DNA of 64,000 nucleotides from assembly GCF_001921205.1 (NCBI RefSeq), contig NZ_MSIE01000039.1, positions 1 to 64,000 on the forward strand. The letters are read 5' to 3'. The first letter of the stretch is position 1. Every line of letters begins with the position of its first letter. The translations under genes and the position numbers were made by a program. This stretch comes from Actinophytocola xanthii. Lineage in GTDB: Bacteria > Actinomycetota > Actinomycetes > Mycobacteriales > Pseudonocardiaceae. This document shows positions 15,481 through 25,261 of this stretch, one piece after another. The notes below the pieces were generated by a model, which did no database searches, was not told the origin of the DNA, and saw only the letters and a program-made list of their open reading frames with translations.

Positions 15481-18400
15481 TCAGGCGATCAACTCCACAG
15501 AGGATCCCGTGCGCGACTTGCGGACCAGCAACCGCGTCGGGATGCGCTGTCGCAGCTCCTCCACATGCGACACCAGCCCGACCACGCGACCGCCGGCCCG
15601 CAGCTCGTCGAGGATGTTCATCACCTCGTCGAGGGTGTCCGCGTCGAGCATGCCGAACCCCTCGTCCACGAACAGGGTGTCGAGCAGCGCCCCACCGGTC
15701 TGACCGGCCACCACGTCGGCGAGCCCCAGTGCCAGCGCGAGCGAGGCGAGGAAGGTCTCACCGCCGGAGAGCGTCCTGGTCGGCCGCACCCGGCCGGAGT
15801 AGTCGTCGAGCACGTCCAGCCCCAGCCCACCGCGGGTACCCCGTGGGCCGGCGGCGTCGCTGTGCACGAACGAGAACCGGCCATCGCTCATCCGGCGCAG
15901 CCGAGCGCTCGCCGCCACCGCGACCTCCTCCAGCCGCGCGGCGAGTACGTAGGCCCGCAGCGACATCTTGCGCGCGTTCTGCCCCCGCCCGTTCACCACG
16001 TCGGTAAGCGCCGAGAGCTCCTCGTACTCGGCAACCGCCGGTGCGAGCTCCGCCCACACGGCCCGGAGCCGCTCGGCCAGCTCCGCCACGGCCGCCCGGG
16101 CCCGGCGTGCGGCATCCTCGGCCACCTTGGCCTGGTCGAACGCCTCCCGCGCCACCCGTGACGCCTCCGCTGCGGGGCCCAACGGCACCTCCCGCCCCGG
16201 GTCCACGTCGGGCAGCGAGGCCAGTACCTGCCGCGCGCCGGCCTCGCGCGCCTGCGCGTCGGCAAGCGTTCGCTCCAGCGTCCGGACCGCCTGCTCGCCG
16301 CGTGCCGCCCGCAGCGCCTCGTCGGCGTCGTCGAACCCTCCCTCGGTCAGGGCCGTCGACAGCGCCCGTCGCTGCTCGCCCTCGCGCTCCCGGACCGCGC
16401 CCAGCGCCGAGCTGGCCTCACCCGCGGCCTCCAGCCGCTCGGCCGTGGCGAGCAGAGCGGCCCGTCGAGCCGCGACGTCCTGGTAGGCACCGCGTGCTCC
16501 CTCCAGCCGGGCCGTCCGCTCCGCGACCCGGGCCAGCACCCCGGCGAGCTCCCGCTCGTAGCCCGCGACCTCCCGCTCGGCCGCGAGCCGCTGCTCGCCG
16601 AGCCGCTCGGCCTCCCGCTCCAGCCGCGTGACCCGCCCGGCCAGCCGGACCCGCCCGCCGGCGAGCTCCTCGGCCTGTTCGACGGCGGCGACCGCGTCCC
16701 GGAAGCTCGCCGCCGCGGTGTCCACGTCCCGGTCCCCGACCCGCTCGCGGAGTCCGTCGAGCACACGCACGGCCGCGTCGAGCTCCGTCCTCGCCGCCTC
16801 CCGGCCGGCCTGGGCACGCTGCTCACGCCGCACCGCGGCCCGCTCGTCCTCCGCCCCGACCTGGCCAGCGGTGCCGACAGCGGGCACCGGATGCTCCGCC
16901 GAGCCGCACACCGGGCACGGCGCGCCCTCGGCGAGCCGTCCGGCCAGCTCCGCGGCCATCCCGTCCAGCCGCCGCTGCCGCACGTCAAGCAGGGCCTCCC
17001 GCGCGTCCTGGTACGCGTCGACGGCCGCCGCGTGGGCCGCCTCCCGCTCCCGGACGACCTCGAGCGCCCCCGGAACCCGACGAAGGTCCTGGACCAGCGT
17101 GCCGGCCTCGTCCCTCGCGGCCGTGAGCCCCGGCAGGGCGTCCTCGGCCCGCACCGCCTCGGCGAGCCGCTCCCGAGCGTCCTCGAGCTCAGCCGGCACC
17201 TCCGCGAGCCGCGCCGCACAGCGGGCGATGACCTCGCGCCCCGCCCCGGCGAGCCGGCCCAGCTCGCGCTCGCGGTCCCGGTCCACGCGCTGCCGCCCCG
17301 CCTCCTCGACCAGCGAGGCCAGCGCGCCGGCCTCCTCCCGCAACCGCGCGGCCTCGCCCCGCGCGGCCCCGGCCAGGCGCGTCTCGGGACCCGCCGGCTC
17401 GCCCGGTACCGCTGTCTCCCGCCCCGCCCCGGCGTCTTCCGCCGGGGCGCCGTCCAGCTCGACCCACAGGTCCAGCCCGAGCTGTGCCTCTCCCGGTCCC
17501 GCCGCCGCGGGCTGGCTGCCGGCCGCGTCCGCCACGTCGTCGAACAGCCGGGAACGCACGTCGTCCGGCAGCGTCGCCAGGCGCCGTTCCAGCTCGGCCT
17601 CCGCACGCCGGGACAGCTCGGTGACCCGCTCCAGCTCCCGTGCCACCGGCACCACCGCGGCCGCTCGCCGCGCCGCTGCCAGCTCCTCGCGGGACCGTTC
17701 CCGCGCCAGTGCGCCGGCCGCGAGCTCGGCCAGCTCCTCGTGTGCCGTCCGCGCCCGCGCCACCTGCTCCGCCGTGGTCCGCAGCGCCAGGTACTCCGCC
17801 TCCGCCTCGTCCCGCACGGCCGCCGCGGCCAGCTCGGTCGTCACCGCCTCCGCCGCGGCCAGCTCGGTCCTCGCCACGAGCTCGTCGAGCCACGCCTCGT
17901 CCGCGTCCTGCGGCGGCTCCTCGCCCACGGCCTGCCCCAGCCGGGCCACCAGGCGCTCGCACTCCAGCCGTCCCTGCGCCAGCGCCTGCCCGCGCTCAAC
18001 GCGGCGCTCCCGGAACCACTGCTCGACCAGCGCGAAGTGCTGCGTCCCGAACAGCTTCTCGAGCAGCTTCTCGCGCTCGGTCGTCTCCGCGCAGAGGAAC
18101 CGCGCGAACTCGCCCTGCGGCAGCAGCACCACCTGGAAGAACTGCTCCTTGCTCATCCCCAGCAGCCGTTCGACGGTCCGGGCGACCTCGTCGATGCGGG
18201 TCAGGCCGTCGGGGGCGTGCCCGGCCGGCGCCGCCCCCACCCAGGTGAGCGACGCCCGGGCCTGCTGCTTGGTCGTACCTCCGCCCCGCTTCTTCGGCCG
18301 CGGGTACTCCGGCCCGCGCACCAGCAGCAGCCGGTGCCCACGAACGGTCAGCTCGAGCCGCACCTCGGTCGCCACGTCCGGGTCGGCGTAGTCACAGCGA

Positions 18401-18597
18401 AGGCGTTTGGCCTGGTCACGCAGGCCCGGCACGGCGCCGAAGAGGGCGAACGCCACCGCGTCGAGCAGGGTCGTCTTGCCGGCTCCGGTGTCGCCGTGGA
18501 GCAGGAACAGGCCGTCCGCGCCGAGCCGGTCGAAGTCGACCACCTCGTGGCCGGGGTAGGGCCCGAAGGCCCGCACCTCCAACCGGTGCAGCCTCAT
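15481..18597 (-). CDS. sbcC: Exonuclease SbcC (Rad50-like SMC ATPase)
   Basis: A 1038-residue SMC-type ATPase that forms the SbcCD nuclease complex, opening hairpins and protein-blocked DNA ends. Walker A is GDTGAGKTT (residues 35-43), and the Q-loop region reads VVLLPQGEFARFL. Two long coiled-coil arms surround a zinc hook, C561-P-V-C564, at the centre of the protein. The C-terminal half-site has the signature LSGGETFLASLAL and Walker B LFVDEGFGMLD. The ATG at 18597 overlaps the stop of sbcD (ATGA), so the two subunits are co-translated. The long reading that continues upstream of this ATG is antisense noise over sbcD. Confidence 0.95.
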   Translation of the reverse strand: MRLHRLEVRAFGPYPGHEVVDFDRLGADGLFLLHGDTGAGKTTLLDAVAFALFGAVPGLRDQAKRLRCDYADPDVATEVRLELTVRGHRLLLVRGPEYPRPKKRGGGTTKQQARASLTWVGAAPAGHAPDGLTRIDEVARTVERLLGMSKEQFFQVVLLPQGEFARFLCAETTEREKLLEKLFGTQHFALVEQWFRERRVERGQALAQGRLECERLVARLGQAVGEEPPQDADEAWLDELVARTELAAAEAVTTELAAAAVRDEAEAEYLALRTTAEQVARARTAHEELAELAAGALARERSREELAAARRAAAVVPVARELERVTELSRRAEAELERRLATLPDDVRSRLFDDVADAAGSQPAAAGPGEAQLGLDLWVELDGAPAEDAGAGRETAVPGEPAGPETRLAGAARGEAARLREEAGALASLVEEAGRQRVDRDRERELGRLAGAGREVIARCAARLAEVPAELEDARERLAEAVRAEDALPGLTAARDEAGTLVQDLRRVPGALEVVREREAAHAAAVDAYQDAREALLDVRQRRLDGMAAELAGRLAEGAPCPVCGSAEHPVPAVGTAGQVGAEDERAAVRREQRAQAGREAARTELDAAVRVLDGLRERVGDRDVDTAAASFRDAVAAVEQAEELAGGRVRLAGRVTRLEREAERLGEQRLAAEREVAGYERELAGVLARVAERTARLEGARGAYQDVAARRAALLATAERLEAAGEASSALGAVREREGEQRRALSTALTEGGFDDADEALRAARGEQAVRTLERTLADAQAREAGARQVLASLPDVDPGREVPLGPAAEASRVAREAFDQAKVAEDAARRARAAVAELAERLRAVWAELAPAVAEYEELSALTDVVNGRGQNARKMSLRAYVLAARLEEVAVAASARLRRMSDGRFSFVHSDAAGPRGTRGGLGLDVLDDYSGRVRPTRTLSGGETFLASLALALGLADVVAGQTGGALLDTLFVDEGFGMLDADTLDEVMNILDELRAGGRVVGLVSHVEELRQRIPTRLLVRKSRTGSSVELIA

Positions 18598-19775
18598 GCG
18601 GCGCGGTTTCCGCGCTGCCCGGCCAGCTCGGCCCGCTCGTGGTTGGCCACGGCCGCCAGTGCCTCCCGCAGCAGCGCCGACTCGGTCTCCGACGGCCCGG
18701 CGCCCCGGCAGTCCTCGACGAACTGGCACGCGACGTCGTGGTCGGAGCGCCGGTGCACGACCTTGGAGTAGGTCAGCGACGCGGCGAGCGTCCCGCCGTC
18801 GGGCCGCCAGTCCAGGTGCACGGCGTGCGGGAACCGCTGCTGCAGCCTGCGCAGCGCGTCGGTCGGCCGCACCCGGTCGGTCAGCTCCACCGAGAGGTAC
18901 CGGTCCACCAGCGTCTCGTGTGCCGGCTCGGTCAGCAGGTCCTCGAGCCGGCCGGTGACCGTCGCGAGCCGGCGCGGCACCGGCAGCTCCCGCCGTTCCA
19001 CCCCGGCGAGCCCGGCGGCGTCCAGCTCCACCAGCCAGACCGACTTGCGGTGCCGCGCCTCGGAGAACGAGTAGGCCAGCGGGCTGCCGGAGTACCGGAG
19101 GTTCTCGGCCAGCCGCTGCGGGCCGTGCAGGTGTCCGAGGGCGACGTAGTCCACGCCGCCGAACACCGCGCCGGGGACCTGCTCGACGCCGCCGACCGCG
19201 ATCGTCCGCTCCGAGGCGCTGGCGCTGCCGCCGGTCACGAAGGCGTGGGCGAGCACGACCGACCGGGTGCCCTCGGCCCTGCCGGCGAGGTCGGCCCGCA
19301 CGCGCCGCATGGCCTCGGTGAGCACCTCGGCGTGCCCGCACGCGTCGAGCGAGAGGGCGTGCCGCGCCGGCTCCGGTTCCAGGTACGGCACGCCGTACAG
19401 GGCGACCGGGCCGTGTCGGTCCTCGAGCAGCACGGGACGGTCCAGCTCGGCCACGCGGGTGCGCAGGTGGAGCCCGCCGGCCGCGGCGAACTCGGCGAAC
19501 GCGCCGAGCCGCGGGGCGGAGTCGTGGTTGCCGGAGGTGATGACGAGTTGGGCGCCGGCCGCCCTGATCCGGTCCAGGATGCGAGTGCAGGCGCTGACCG
19601 CCTCCCCGGAGGGCACGGCGCGGTCGTACAGGTCGCCGGCCACGACCACCACGTCCACCCGCTCGTCGACGACCAGGTCGGCCAGCCCGCCCAGCACGGA
19701 CTCCTGGTCGGCGAGCAGGTCCCGGCCGTGGAAGGTCCGGCCGACGTGCCAGTCGGAGGTGTGCAGCACCCGCAT
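18594..19775 (-). CDS. sbcD: Exonuclease SbcD (Mre11-like nuclease)
   Basis: A 393-residue calcineurin-like nuclease, the catalytic partner of SbcC. The five phosphoesterase motifs are present: TSDWHVGR (residues about 6-13), VVAGDLYDR, SGNHDS, LAHAF and YVALGHLHGPQ. A C-terminal capping domain follows. The ATG at 19775 is chosen because the MRVLHTSDWH start is invariant in this family and a TAACTT box lies eight bases upstream, giving a leaderless start. The message continues into sbcC through an ATGA overlap. Confidence 0.96.
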   Translation of the reverse strand: MRVLHTSDWHVGRTFHGRDLLADQESVLGGLADLVVDERVDVVVVAGDLYDRAVPSGEAVSACTRILDRIRAAGAQLVITSGNHDSAPRLGAFAEFAAAGGLHLRTRVAELDRPVLLEDRHGPVALYGVPYLEPEPARHALSLDACGHAEVLTEAMRRVRADLAGRAEGTRSVVLAHAFVTGGSASASERTIAVGGVEQVPGAVFGGVDYVALGHLHGPQRLAENLRYSGSPLAYSFSEARHRKSVWLVELDAAGLAGVERRELPVPRRLATVTGRLEDLLTEPAHETLVDRYLSVELTDRVRPTDALRRLQQRFPHAVHLDWRPDGGTLAASLTYSKVVHRRSDHDVACQFVEDCRGAGPSETESALLREALAAVANHERAELAGQRGNRAA

Positions 19776-19783
19776 GGCCGCCA

Positions 19784-19789
19784 AAGTTA
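19784..19789 (-). promoter_or_regulatory. Leaderless -10 box of sbcDC
   Basis: TAACTT on the minus strand, eight bases before the sbcD ATG, with no ribosome site between. Confidence 0.5.
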
Positions 19790-19888
19790 GGGCCGCCGGC
19801 CCGCCGAGTGCGGGAGGCACGCCACAGGGATTGTCGGTACCCCCGGTCATGATTGGCTCACTGCCCGTCCAGGAGAGGAGACGCCGAG

Positions 19889-20878
19889 GTGGCCGCTGTG
19901 TTCGGCACCGCAGCCGTCGTGCTGTTGCTGCTGGTGATCGCGGGTGCGGTGCTGTTCCACCGGCTCTGGGCGGACGGCCAGCGCAGGCTGGACGCGGCGA
20001 TGCTCGCCGTGCAGCGGGAACGCGAGCGCACCGACGCCCACGCCGCGGCGCTGCGCCGGTACGAGGTGACCTTCGCCTCCATCCACGGCCGCGGCGAGCT
20101 CGGCGAACGTGCCCTGGTCGAGACGGCCCGCGCGCTCGGCCTACGCGAGGGCCTGCACTTCTCCCTGCAGACCGACGTCGGCGGCGGCGGTTCGGTGCGC
20201 CCCGACATGCTTCTCCTGGTCGGCGACGGCCGCCGGGTACCGGTCGACGCCAAGATGAGCATCGCCTGCTGGATCGAGGCGGTGGAGACCGAGGACGCCG
20301 ACGAGCGGCTCGACGCGTTGCGCGTGCACGTGCGCAACATCCGCTCGCGGGCCGCCGAGCTGGCCGGCAAGGGCTACCAGCGCTGGGCGGACGCGATCTA
20401 CGGCACGGTCATGTTCGTCCCGTCGGACGCGGCGGTCGTCGCCGCCCTGGACGCCGACCCCGACCTGCTGCGCTGGCTGCTGGACCGGCGGGTGTTCGTC
20501 TGCGGACCCACCGGCTTCGCCGTGATCGCCTCCGCCGCGATGCTCGCCGCGAGCGAGCGGGTGGTGGCCGAGGACATCGAGGCCGTTCGGGCTCATGCGT
20601 CGGCGGCGCACCGGGCCGCCGAAGGAGCCATCGACGCGGTGAACGTCTCGAGCACGCACCTGCAGCGGTTCCTGCAGGCCCGCCGGCGGGAGCTGGACGC
20701 GTTGACCCAGTTCACCACCGCGGTCACCCCGCTTACCGAGGCGTCCGGCAGCCCGAGCGCTCTCCCGCCGGTGCGCCGCTCCGACGAGGTGATGGTCCCT
20801 GGCGGGGCGTCGGCGGCCGCCATCGCCGCTGCCGCCGGCGAGCAGCCCTACGCAGCGGAGCCGGAGCCGCCTTTCTGA
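19889..20878 (+). CDS. rmuC: DNA recombination protein RmuC
   Basis: A 329-residue RmuC-family protein, thought to be a membrane-anchored nuclease-like factor limiting recombination at inverted repeats. A single N-terminal membrane segment (VVLLLLVIAGAVLF) leads into a coiled coil (QRRLDAAMLAVQRERERTD). The PD-(D/E)XK-like core follows, with GxxGE (HGRGELGE) and the VDAKMS strand. The GTG at 19889 is preceded by GGAG at good distance. The C-terminus is Ala-rich and variable. It is divergent from sbcDC, placing three DNA-repair genes side by side, although they are not in one operon. Confidence 0.92.
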   Translation: MAAVFGTAAVVLLLLVIAGAVLFHRLWADGQRRLDAAMLAVQRERERTDAHAAALRRYEVTFASIHGRGELGERALVETARALGLREGLHFSLQTDVGGGGSVRPDMLLLVGDGRRVPVDAKMSIACWIEAVETEDADERLDALRVHVRNIRSRAAELAGKGYQRWADAIYGTVMFVPSDAAVVAALDADPDLLRWLLDRRVFVCGPTGFAVIASAAMLAASERVVAEDIEAVRAHASAAHRAAEGAIDAVNVSSTHLQRFLQARRRELDALTQFTTAVTPLTEASGSPSALPPVRRSDEVMVPGGASAAAIAAAAGEQPYAAEPEPPF

Positions 20879-20965
20879 CCCGCCGGGTGTGCTCTGGTTC
20901 ACATCTTGGAGTGGACTCCCCGGGAGCGTTTCCAGAACGGCGGTCAGCAGGGGTGACAGACCTAC

Positions 20966-20971
20966 TAACGT
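20966..20971 (+). promoter_or_regulatory. Leaderless -10 box of the DUF6542 gene
   Basis: TAACGT ends seven bases before the GTG at 20979, with no ribosome site between. Confidence 0.45.
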
Positions 20972-20978
20972 GTGCGCC

Positions 20979-21722
20979 GTGACCGCGACCCGCGATCGCC
21001 GGAGCGATCCAGCAGAAGACGCCGACATGGCGTGGGACGACCGCCCGATCCTCGGCACGTTTCGTGGCCTGCCGTGGTGGGGAGCCGTCCTCCTCGCCTT
21101 CGGCCTGGCGGCGGTGGCCGCGGTGGTGGAGATGCAGGTGCAGGGCTCTCTCGGGAAGATCTACCAGGGTGCCTACCTGCTCGGTTGTGTCGCCGCGATC
21201 TGCCTGGTCCGCCGGCGCAGCCTCTTCGGCCCCATGGTCCAGCCCCCGCTCGTGTTCGCGGTCACCGCGATCGGTGCGGTCATCATCTTCGGCGAGGACG
21301 GCGGGAGCGGCCTGAAGCAGCTCATCTTCTCCGTGGCGCTCCCGCTGACCAGCAACTTCCCCACGATGGCGATCACGACCGCCCTCACCGTGGCGCTCGG
21401 CCTGTACCGCCTCTGGAAACAACGCGACCCGAACCCCCCGGTGCGCGCCACCCGCCCCGCCGCGGACACCTCCCCACCCGCGTCCCCGCAGAAGAAGCGC
21501 CCCACCAACCGCCCCACCCCGCCCGAGGACGAGTCCTCCCCACGGCGCGGCAACCGCCCCGCCCGGGACCGGAACCAGGGCCCCCGTGACCGCGCCCGTT
21601 CCCGCGACCAGGACCAACCCCGCCGGCGCGACACCGAAACCCCCCGCCCGCGCCGCGACCAACCCGACCGCGACGGCCCTTCGAGCCGCCCCCGCCGCAG
21701 GCCGCCGGACCAGCGCCGCTGA
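20979..21722 (+). CDS. DUF6542 membrane protein with basic Pro/Arg-rich tail
   Basis: A 247-residue protein of unknown function. After a short charged start, residues about 30-150 hold four hydrophobic segments (WGAVLLAFGLAAVAAVV, YLLGCVAAICLV, PLVFAVTAIGAVIIF and MAITTALTVALGLY) characteristic of DUF6542. The remaining 100 residues are a low-complexity, Arg/Pro/Asp-rich cytoplasmic tail. In M. tuberculosis the corresponding gene (Rv1111c, recalled) also lies between ychF and ispH, supporting a conserved but uncharacterised role. The GTG at 20979 is the only start just before the domain and has a leaderless-type promoter. Confidence 0.78.
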   Translation: MTATRDRRSDPAEDADMAWDDRPILGTFRGLPWWGAVLLAFGLAAVAAVVEMQVQGSLGKIYQGAYLLGCVAAICLVRRRSLFGPMVQPPLVFAVTAIGAVIIFGEDGGSGLKQLIFSVALPLTSNFPTMAITTALTVALGLYRLWKQRDPNPPVRATRPAADTSPPASPQKKRPTNRPTPPEDESSPRRGNRPARDRNQGPRDRARSRDQDQPRRRDTETPRPRRDQPDRDGPSSRPRRRPPDQRR

Positions 21723-21943
21723 GTGCCCGGCCGTCGAGCCGACCTAGGGCGCGTCCGCAGAGTCCTGGTCGATGGGCTTGGTGATCCAGGTCGTCGCTGG
21801 CAAGTCGGAGGGCAGGCCTCGTACCGGGTTGTACTCGGTCTGTCCGACAACGCTGCCAGCGGCGGGCTGGGCGCGAAGACCGCGATCGAGGGCTGTGCGG
21901 ACGTGCCCTAGCTATCGCTGGTCGGCCACGGCACCGGAACCAC
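21723..21943. other. Gap between convergent genes; possible gene remnant on the minus strand
   Basis: This 221-base gap has slightly lower GC than its flanks. On the minus strand a frame without a convincing start reads about 55 residues, ends in WITKPIDQDSADAP and stops at a TAG near 21744. It is preceded by a stop and could be the tail of a decayed gene. I recognise no family and see no RNA gene. No clear terminator is visible either. Confidence 0.25.
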
Positions 21944-22897
21944 TCAGCTGGCGTTCTCCTGGAGCGCCTTCCGCAGCTCCCGCGGCAACGCGAACGCGAC
22001 CTTCTCGTTCGCCGTCGTCACCTCGTGGACGTCGGCGTAGCCGCGGTCCGCCAGCCAGGCCAGCAGGTCCATCACCAGGATGTCCGGCACCGACGCCCCG
22101 CTGGTCACGCCCACCGTCGACACGCCAGAAAGCCACGCCGGGTCGACCTCGCGCGCGTAGTCGACCAGGTACGACGCCCGCGCCCCCGCCTGGAGCGCCA
22201 CCTCGACCAGCCGCTTCGAGTTCGACGAGTTCGTGGACCCCACCACCAGCACCAGATCGCACTCCGGCGCCATCGCCTTCACCGCGACCTGCCGGTTCTG
22301 CGTCGCGTAGCAGATGTCGTCGCTCGGCGGGTCCTGCAGTTCGGGGAAGCGGCCCTTCAGCTGGTTCACCCGCTCGAGGGTCTCGTCCACCGACAGGGTG
22401 GTCTGCGACAGCCACACGACCTTGCTCGGGTCGCGTACCGCCACCTTGTCCACGTCCTCCGCCGTGTCCACCAGCTGTACGTGGTCGGGCGCCTCACCGG
22501 CGGTGCCCTCGACCTCCTCGTGGCCCTCGTGGCCGACGAGCAGGATGTCGTAGTCCTCCCGCGCGAACCGCCTCGCTTCCTGGTGGACCTTGGTCACCAG
22601 CGGGCACGTCGCATCGATCGTCCGCAGGTTCCTCGCGGCCGCCTGCTCGTGCACCGCGGGCGCCACCCCGTGCGCGGAGAAGACCACGAGCGCGCCCTCC
22701 GGCACCTCGTCGGCCTCCTCGACGAAGATCGCACCGCGCTCGGAGAGCGTCTGCACCACGTGCTTGTTGTGCACGATCTCCTTGCGCACGTACACGGGCG
22801 CGCCGTAGGTCTCCAGCGCCTTCTCGACGGTCACGACCGCCCGGTCGACGCCGGCGCAGTAGCCGCGGGGTTTCGCCAGGAGGACTCGTTTCGTCAT
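21944..22897 (-). CDS. ispH: 4-hydroxy-3-methylbut-2-enyl diphosphate reductase
   Basis: A 317-residue iron-sulfur enzyme performing the last step of the MEP isoprenoid pathway: reduction of HMBPP to IPP and DMAPP. The three cluster ligands are Cys14 ([12 protein letters not shown]), Cys98 (DATCPLV) and Cys196 ([10 protein letters not shown]). Substrate-binding motifs HNKHVV, SAHGVAP, GHEGHEE and [10 protein letters not shown] are also intact. The ATG at 22897 is at the family's normal position and is preceded six bases upstream by a TAGGCT box, giving a leaderless start. It is divergent from the lipid-droplet-type gene and xseAB, as in other actinobacteria. Confidence 0.97.
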   Translation of the reverse strand: MTKRVLLAKPRGYCAGVDRAVVTVEKALETYGAPVYVRKEIVHNKHVVQTLSERGAIFVEEADEVPEGALVVFSAHGVAPAVHEQAAARNLRTIDATCPLVTKVHQEARRFAREDYDILLVGHEGHEEVEGTAGEAPDHVQLVDTAEDVDKVAVRDPSKVVWLSQTTLSVDETLERVNQLKGRFPELQDPPSDDICYATQNRQVAVKAMAPECDLVLVVGSTNSSNSKRLVEVALQAGARASYLVDYAREVDPAWLSGVSTVGVTSGASVPDILVMDLLAWLADRGYADVHEVTTANEKVAFALPRELRKALQENAS

Positions 22898-22903
22898 ATC
22901 CCC

Positions 22904-22909
22904 AGCCTA
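22904..22909 (-). promoter_or_regulatory. Leaderless -10 box of ispH
   Basis: TAGGCT on the minus strand, six bases before the ATG. Confidence 0.5.
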
Positions 22910-22961
22910 CGGACCGGACCGGCCGGTAGGCATATCGATTGGACTGAGGCAGGCTAGAGCC

Positions 22962-23588
22962 ATGAAGTCGATCCCGCTCCCGGTTCGGGTGGCCGCCGGC
23001 CTCGCCGCCACCGCCCTGGAGCAAGCCCGCACCCTCCCCACCAAGCTCGCCGGCCTGCCCGTCACCGTCGTCAGCCAGGCCCTTCAGGTCTCGATGCGGG
23101 TCCAGCAGCAGGTCACCGAGCTGGCCATCCGGGGCGACGAGGTGCTCGCCGGCCTGCGCCCGGTCGAGGAGACGCCGGAGTGGGCGACGTTCGACGAGGA
23201 CCTCGACGACGACACCGCGGCGGCACCCCGTCCGTCGGCGTTCGACCGGGTCTCGACCGAGACCGCCGAGACCGCCGAGGACGACGATGTGACGGAGCTC
23301 GCCGACGTCACCGACCTCACCCGGCGGACCAACGGTTTCGTCGGCGCGGACCCCTGGGTGCAGGAGGAACGCGCGCTCGTGGAGGAGGCCGGCGCGCGCG
23401 AGCTCGACCTCGTCACCGCCGAGAACTACGACCACCTGTCGCTGCCCCAGCTGCGGGCCCGGCTCCGTCGCTTCTCCGTCGAGGAGCTCACCGAGCTGCT
23501 CGAGTACGAGCGCGCGCACGGCAACCGTCCCTCGTTCGTGGGCATGCTGACCCGCCGGATCGCGACAGTGCGCGACAGCGGTGAGTGA
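22962..23588 (+). CDS. Lipid-droplet-associated-type protein (Rv1109c-like)
   Basis: A 208-residue protein resembling the actinobacterial lipid-droplet-associated family encoded between ispH and xseA. An amphipathic N-terminal region (residues 1-65, [21 protein letters not shown]) could coat a lipid surface. An acidic linker follows ([12 protein letters not shown] through DDDVTEL). The conserved C-terminal module contains [28 protein letters not shown] and [11 protein letters not shown]. It overlaps xseA by eight bases. No ribosome site is visible before the ATG; a weak CAGGCT box six bases upstream suggests a leaderless start. Function is assigned by family and synteny only. Confidence 0.7.
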   Translation: MKSIPLPVRVAAGLAATALEQARTLPTKLAGLPVTVVSQALQVSMRVQQQVTELAIRGDEVLAGLRPVEETPEWATFDEDLDDDTAAAPRPSAFDRVSTETAETAEDDDVTELADVTDLTRRTNGFVGADPWVQEERALVEEAGARELDLVTAENYDHLSLPQLRARLRRFSVEELTELLEYERAHGNRPSFVGMLTRRIATVRDSGE

Positions 23589-24837
23589 ACCGACCACCTC
23601 CCCCGAGAAGCCCTGGCCGGTCCGGACGGTCGCACGCAAGATCGCCGACTGGATCAACCGGCTGGGCGACATCTGGGTGGAGGGCCAGGTCACCCAGATC
23701 TCCAACCGCCCAGGCACCGGCACCGCGTTCCTCACGCTGCGGGACCCGGCGGCCGACGTCTCGATGACCGTGACCTGCGCCACGGGCCTCCTGCGCGAGC
23801 AGCCGCTCTCCGACGGCACCCGGGTCGTCGTGCACGCCCGCCCGGCCTTCTTCATCGGCCGCGGCACGCTCAGCCTGCGCGCCGACGAGATCCGCGCGGT
23901 GGGTATCGGCGAGCTGCTCGCCCGCATCGAGCGGTTGCGCAAGCTGCTCGCCGCCGAGGGGATCTTCGACCCGCGGCGCAAGCGCCGGCCGCCGTTCCTG
24001 CCGCACACGGTCGGGCTGGTCACCGGCCGCGCCTCGGCCGCGGAGAAGGACGTGCTGACCAACGCCAGGGCGCGCTGGCCGGCGGTCCGGTTCCGGGTGG
24101 AGAACGTCGCCGTGCAGGGCGCGCTCGCGGTGCCGCAGATCGTCGACGCCCTGTCCGCACTCGACCGGGACAGGAACGTGCAGGTCATCGTGATCGCCCG
24201 GGGCGGCGGCAGCGTGGAGGACCTGCTGCCGTTCTCCGACGAGACGCTATGCCGCGCGGTCGCGGACTGCCGCACGCCGGTGCTCAGCGCGATCGGCCAC
24301 GAGCAGGACACCCCGTTGCTCGACCACGTCGCCGACGTCCGCTGCTCCACGCCCACCGACGCCGGCAAACGGGTCGTGCCCGACATCGCCGAGGAGTCGG
24401 CACGGGTCCGCCAGCTGCGCGACCGGGCGCGGCGAGCCCTGCACGGGTGGGTGGACCGGGAGCGCCGCCTGCTCGCCGCCCTGTGCAGCCGTCCCGTCCT
24501 GGCCGACCCGCTGACCCCGCTCGAACAGCGGAGCGCACAGGTGGACGCGCTCGTCGAGCGGTCACGTCGTGCCGTCCGCGGGTTGGTGGCCACGGAGCGT
24601 TCCGCCCTGGACCACACGCGTGCCCGCTTGACGACGTTGGGACCAGCCGCCACGCTTGCCCGCGGGTACGCGGTTGTGCAGCGGGTAGCCGAGGACGGGC
24701 ACCCGCGGGTGCTCCGCTCGACCCAGGAGGCGCCGGAGGGGGCCCGACTTCGGGTCCGGGTCGCGGACGGCGCGGTGCACGCAACGGTGTCCCGGCGCGA
24801 GCCGAGCGCGAGTGGAGGTAGCGGTGCCGAGGCTTGA
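23581..24837 (+). CDS. xseA: Exodeoxyribonuclease VII large subunit
   Basis: A 418-residue catalytic subunit of exonuclease VII, which degrades single-stranded DNA from both ends. The N-terminal OB fold (residues about 15-105, [20 protein letters not shown]) is followed by the nuclease core. There the conserved [35 protein letters not shown] and [19 protein letters not shown] are all visible. The C-terminal coiled coil is present. The GTG at 23581 overlaps the preceding gene's stop. The next gene starts inside the end of xseA, so the operon is tightly coupled. Confidence 0.96.
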   Translation: MSEPTTSPEKPWPVRTVARKIADWINRLGDIWVEGQVTQISNRPGTGTAFLTLRDPAADVSMTVTCATGLLREQPLSDGTRVVVHARPAFFIGRGTLSLRADEIRAVGIGELLARIERLRKLLAAEGIFDPRRKRRPPFLPHTVGLVTGRASAAEKDVLTNARARWPAVRFRVENVAVQGALAVPQIVDALSALDRDRNVQVIVIARGGGSVEDLLPFSDETLCRAVADCRTPVLSAIGHEQDTPLLDHVADVRCSTPTDAGKRVVPDIAEESARVRQLRDRARRALHGWVDRERRLLAALCSRPVLADPLTPLEQRSAQVDALVERSRRAVRGLVATERSALDHTRARLTTLGPAATLARGYAVVQRVAEDGHPRVLRSTQEAPEGARLRVRVADGAVHATVSRREPSASGGSGAEA

Positions 24838-25261
24838 GCGTGACCCCACCTTCCTGCCGTTGACCATCAGCGCCACGTCCACGGTCGCCAGGGCCGTCGC
24901 CCGCACGCCCGACCTGCGTGCGACGGCCGAGCTGGTCCGCGACAGCGCCCGCCGCGCCGACGCCGCGGCGGCCGAGTGCTGGGCGGCGCTGTGCGCGGGC
25001 TGTGACGCGCCGGGACGGCGGGTGCTGCCCAACCGCCTGCGTGAGCTGTCCGAGGCGACCTCGGCCTACGCCGGCACCCGCTGGTGGTTCGGTCGCGGCT
25101 CGCAGCAACGGGAGCGGGTGTCGAGCGCGCTGGCGCGCATCGAGGAGGCCGTCGCCGAGCGGGACGGGGCCGACTTCGCCGAGGCGTTCGTCGGCTACGA
25201 CCAGGCGGTGGCTACGGTGCTGGTGAACTCCCACTCCCGATTGGAGACCCCGGCTCAGTGA
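24824..25261 (+). CDS. Unknown protein coupled between xseA and xseB
   Basis: A 145-residue, mostly helical protein that I do not recognise. It starts at a GTG (24824) five bases after GGAGG and overlaps the end of xseA by 14 bases; its TGA overlaps the GTG of xseB. It has two long amphipathic helical regions ([23 protein letters not shown] and [21 protein letters not shown]) joined by a Cys-containing loop ([16 protein letters not shown]). There is no signal or membrane segment. Its position between the two exonuclease VII subunits and the double overlap suggest a role with that enzyme, but this is inference. Confidence 0.65.
   Translation: MPRLERDPTFLPLTISATSTVARAVARTPDLRATAELVRDSARRADAAAAECWAALCAGCDAPGRRVLPNRLRELSEATSAYAGTRWWFGRGSQQRERVSSALARIEEAVAERDGADFAEAFVGYDQAVATVLVNSHSRLETPAQ

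Noticed and set aside
15481-19341. A 1286-codon version of SbcC
   Set aside because: The first 248 codons are another frame of sbcD; the ATG overlapping the sbcD stop gives the normal SbcC N-terminus.
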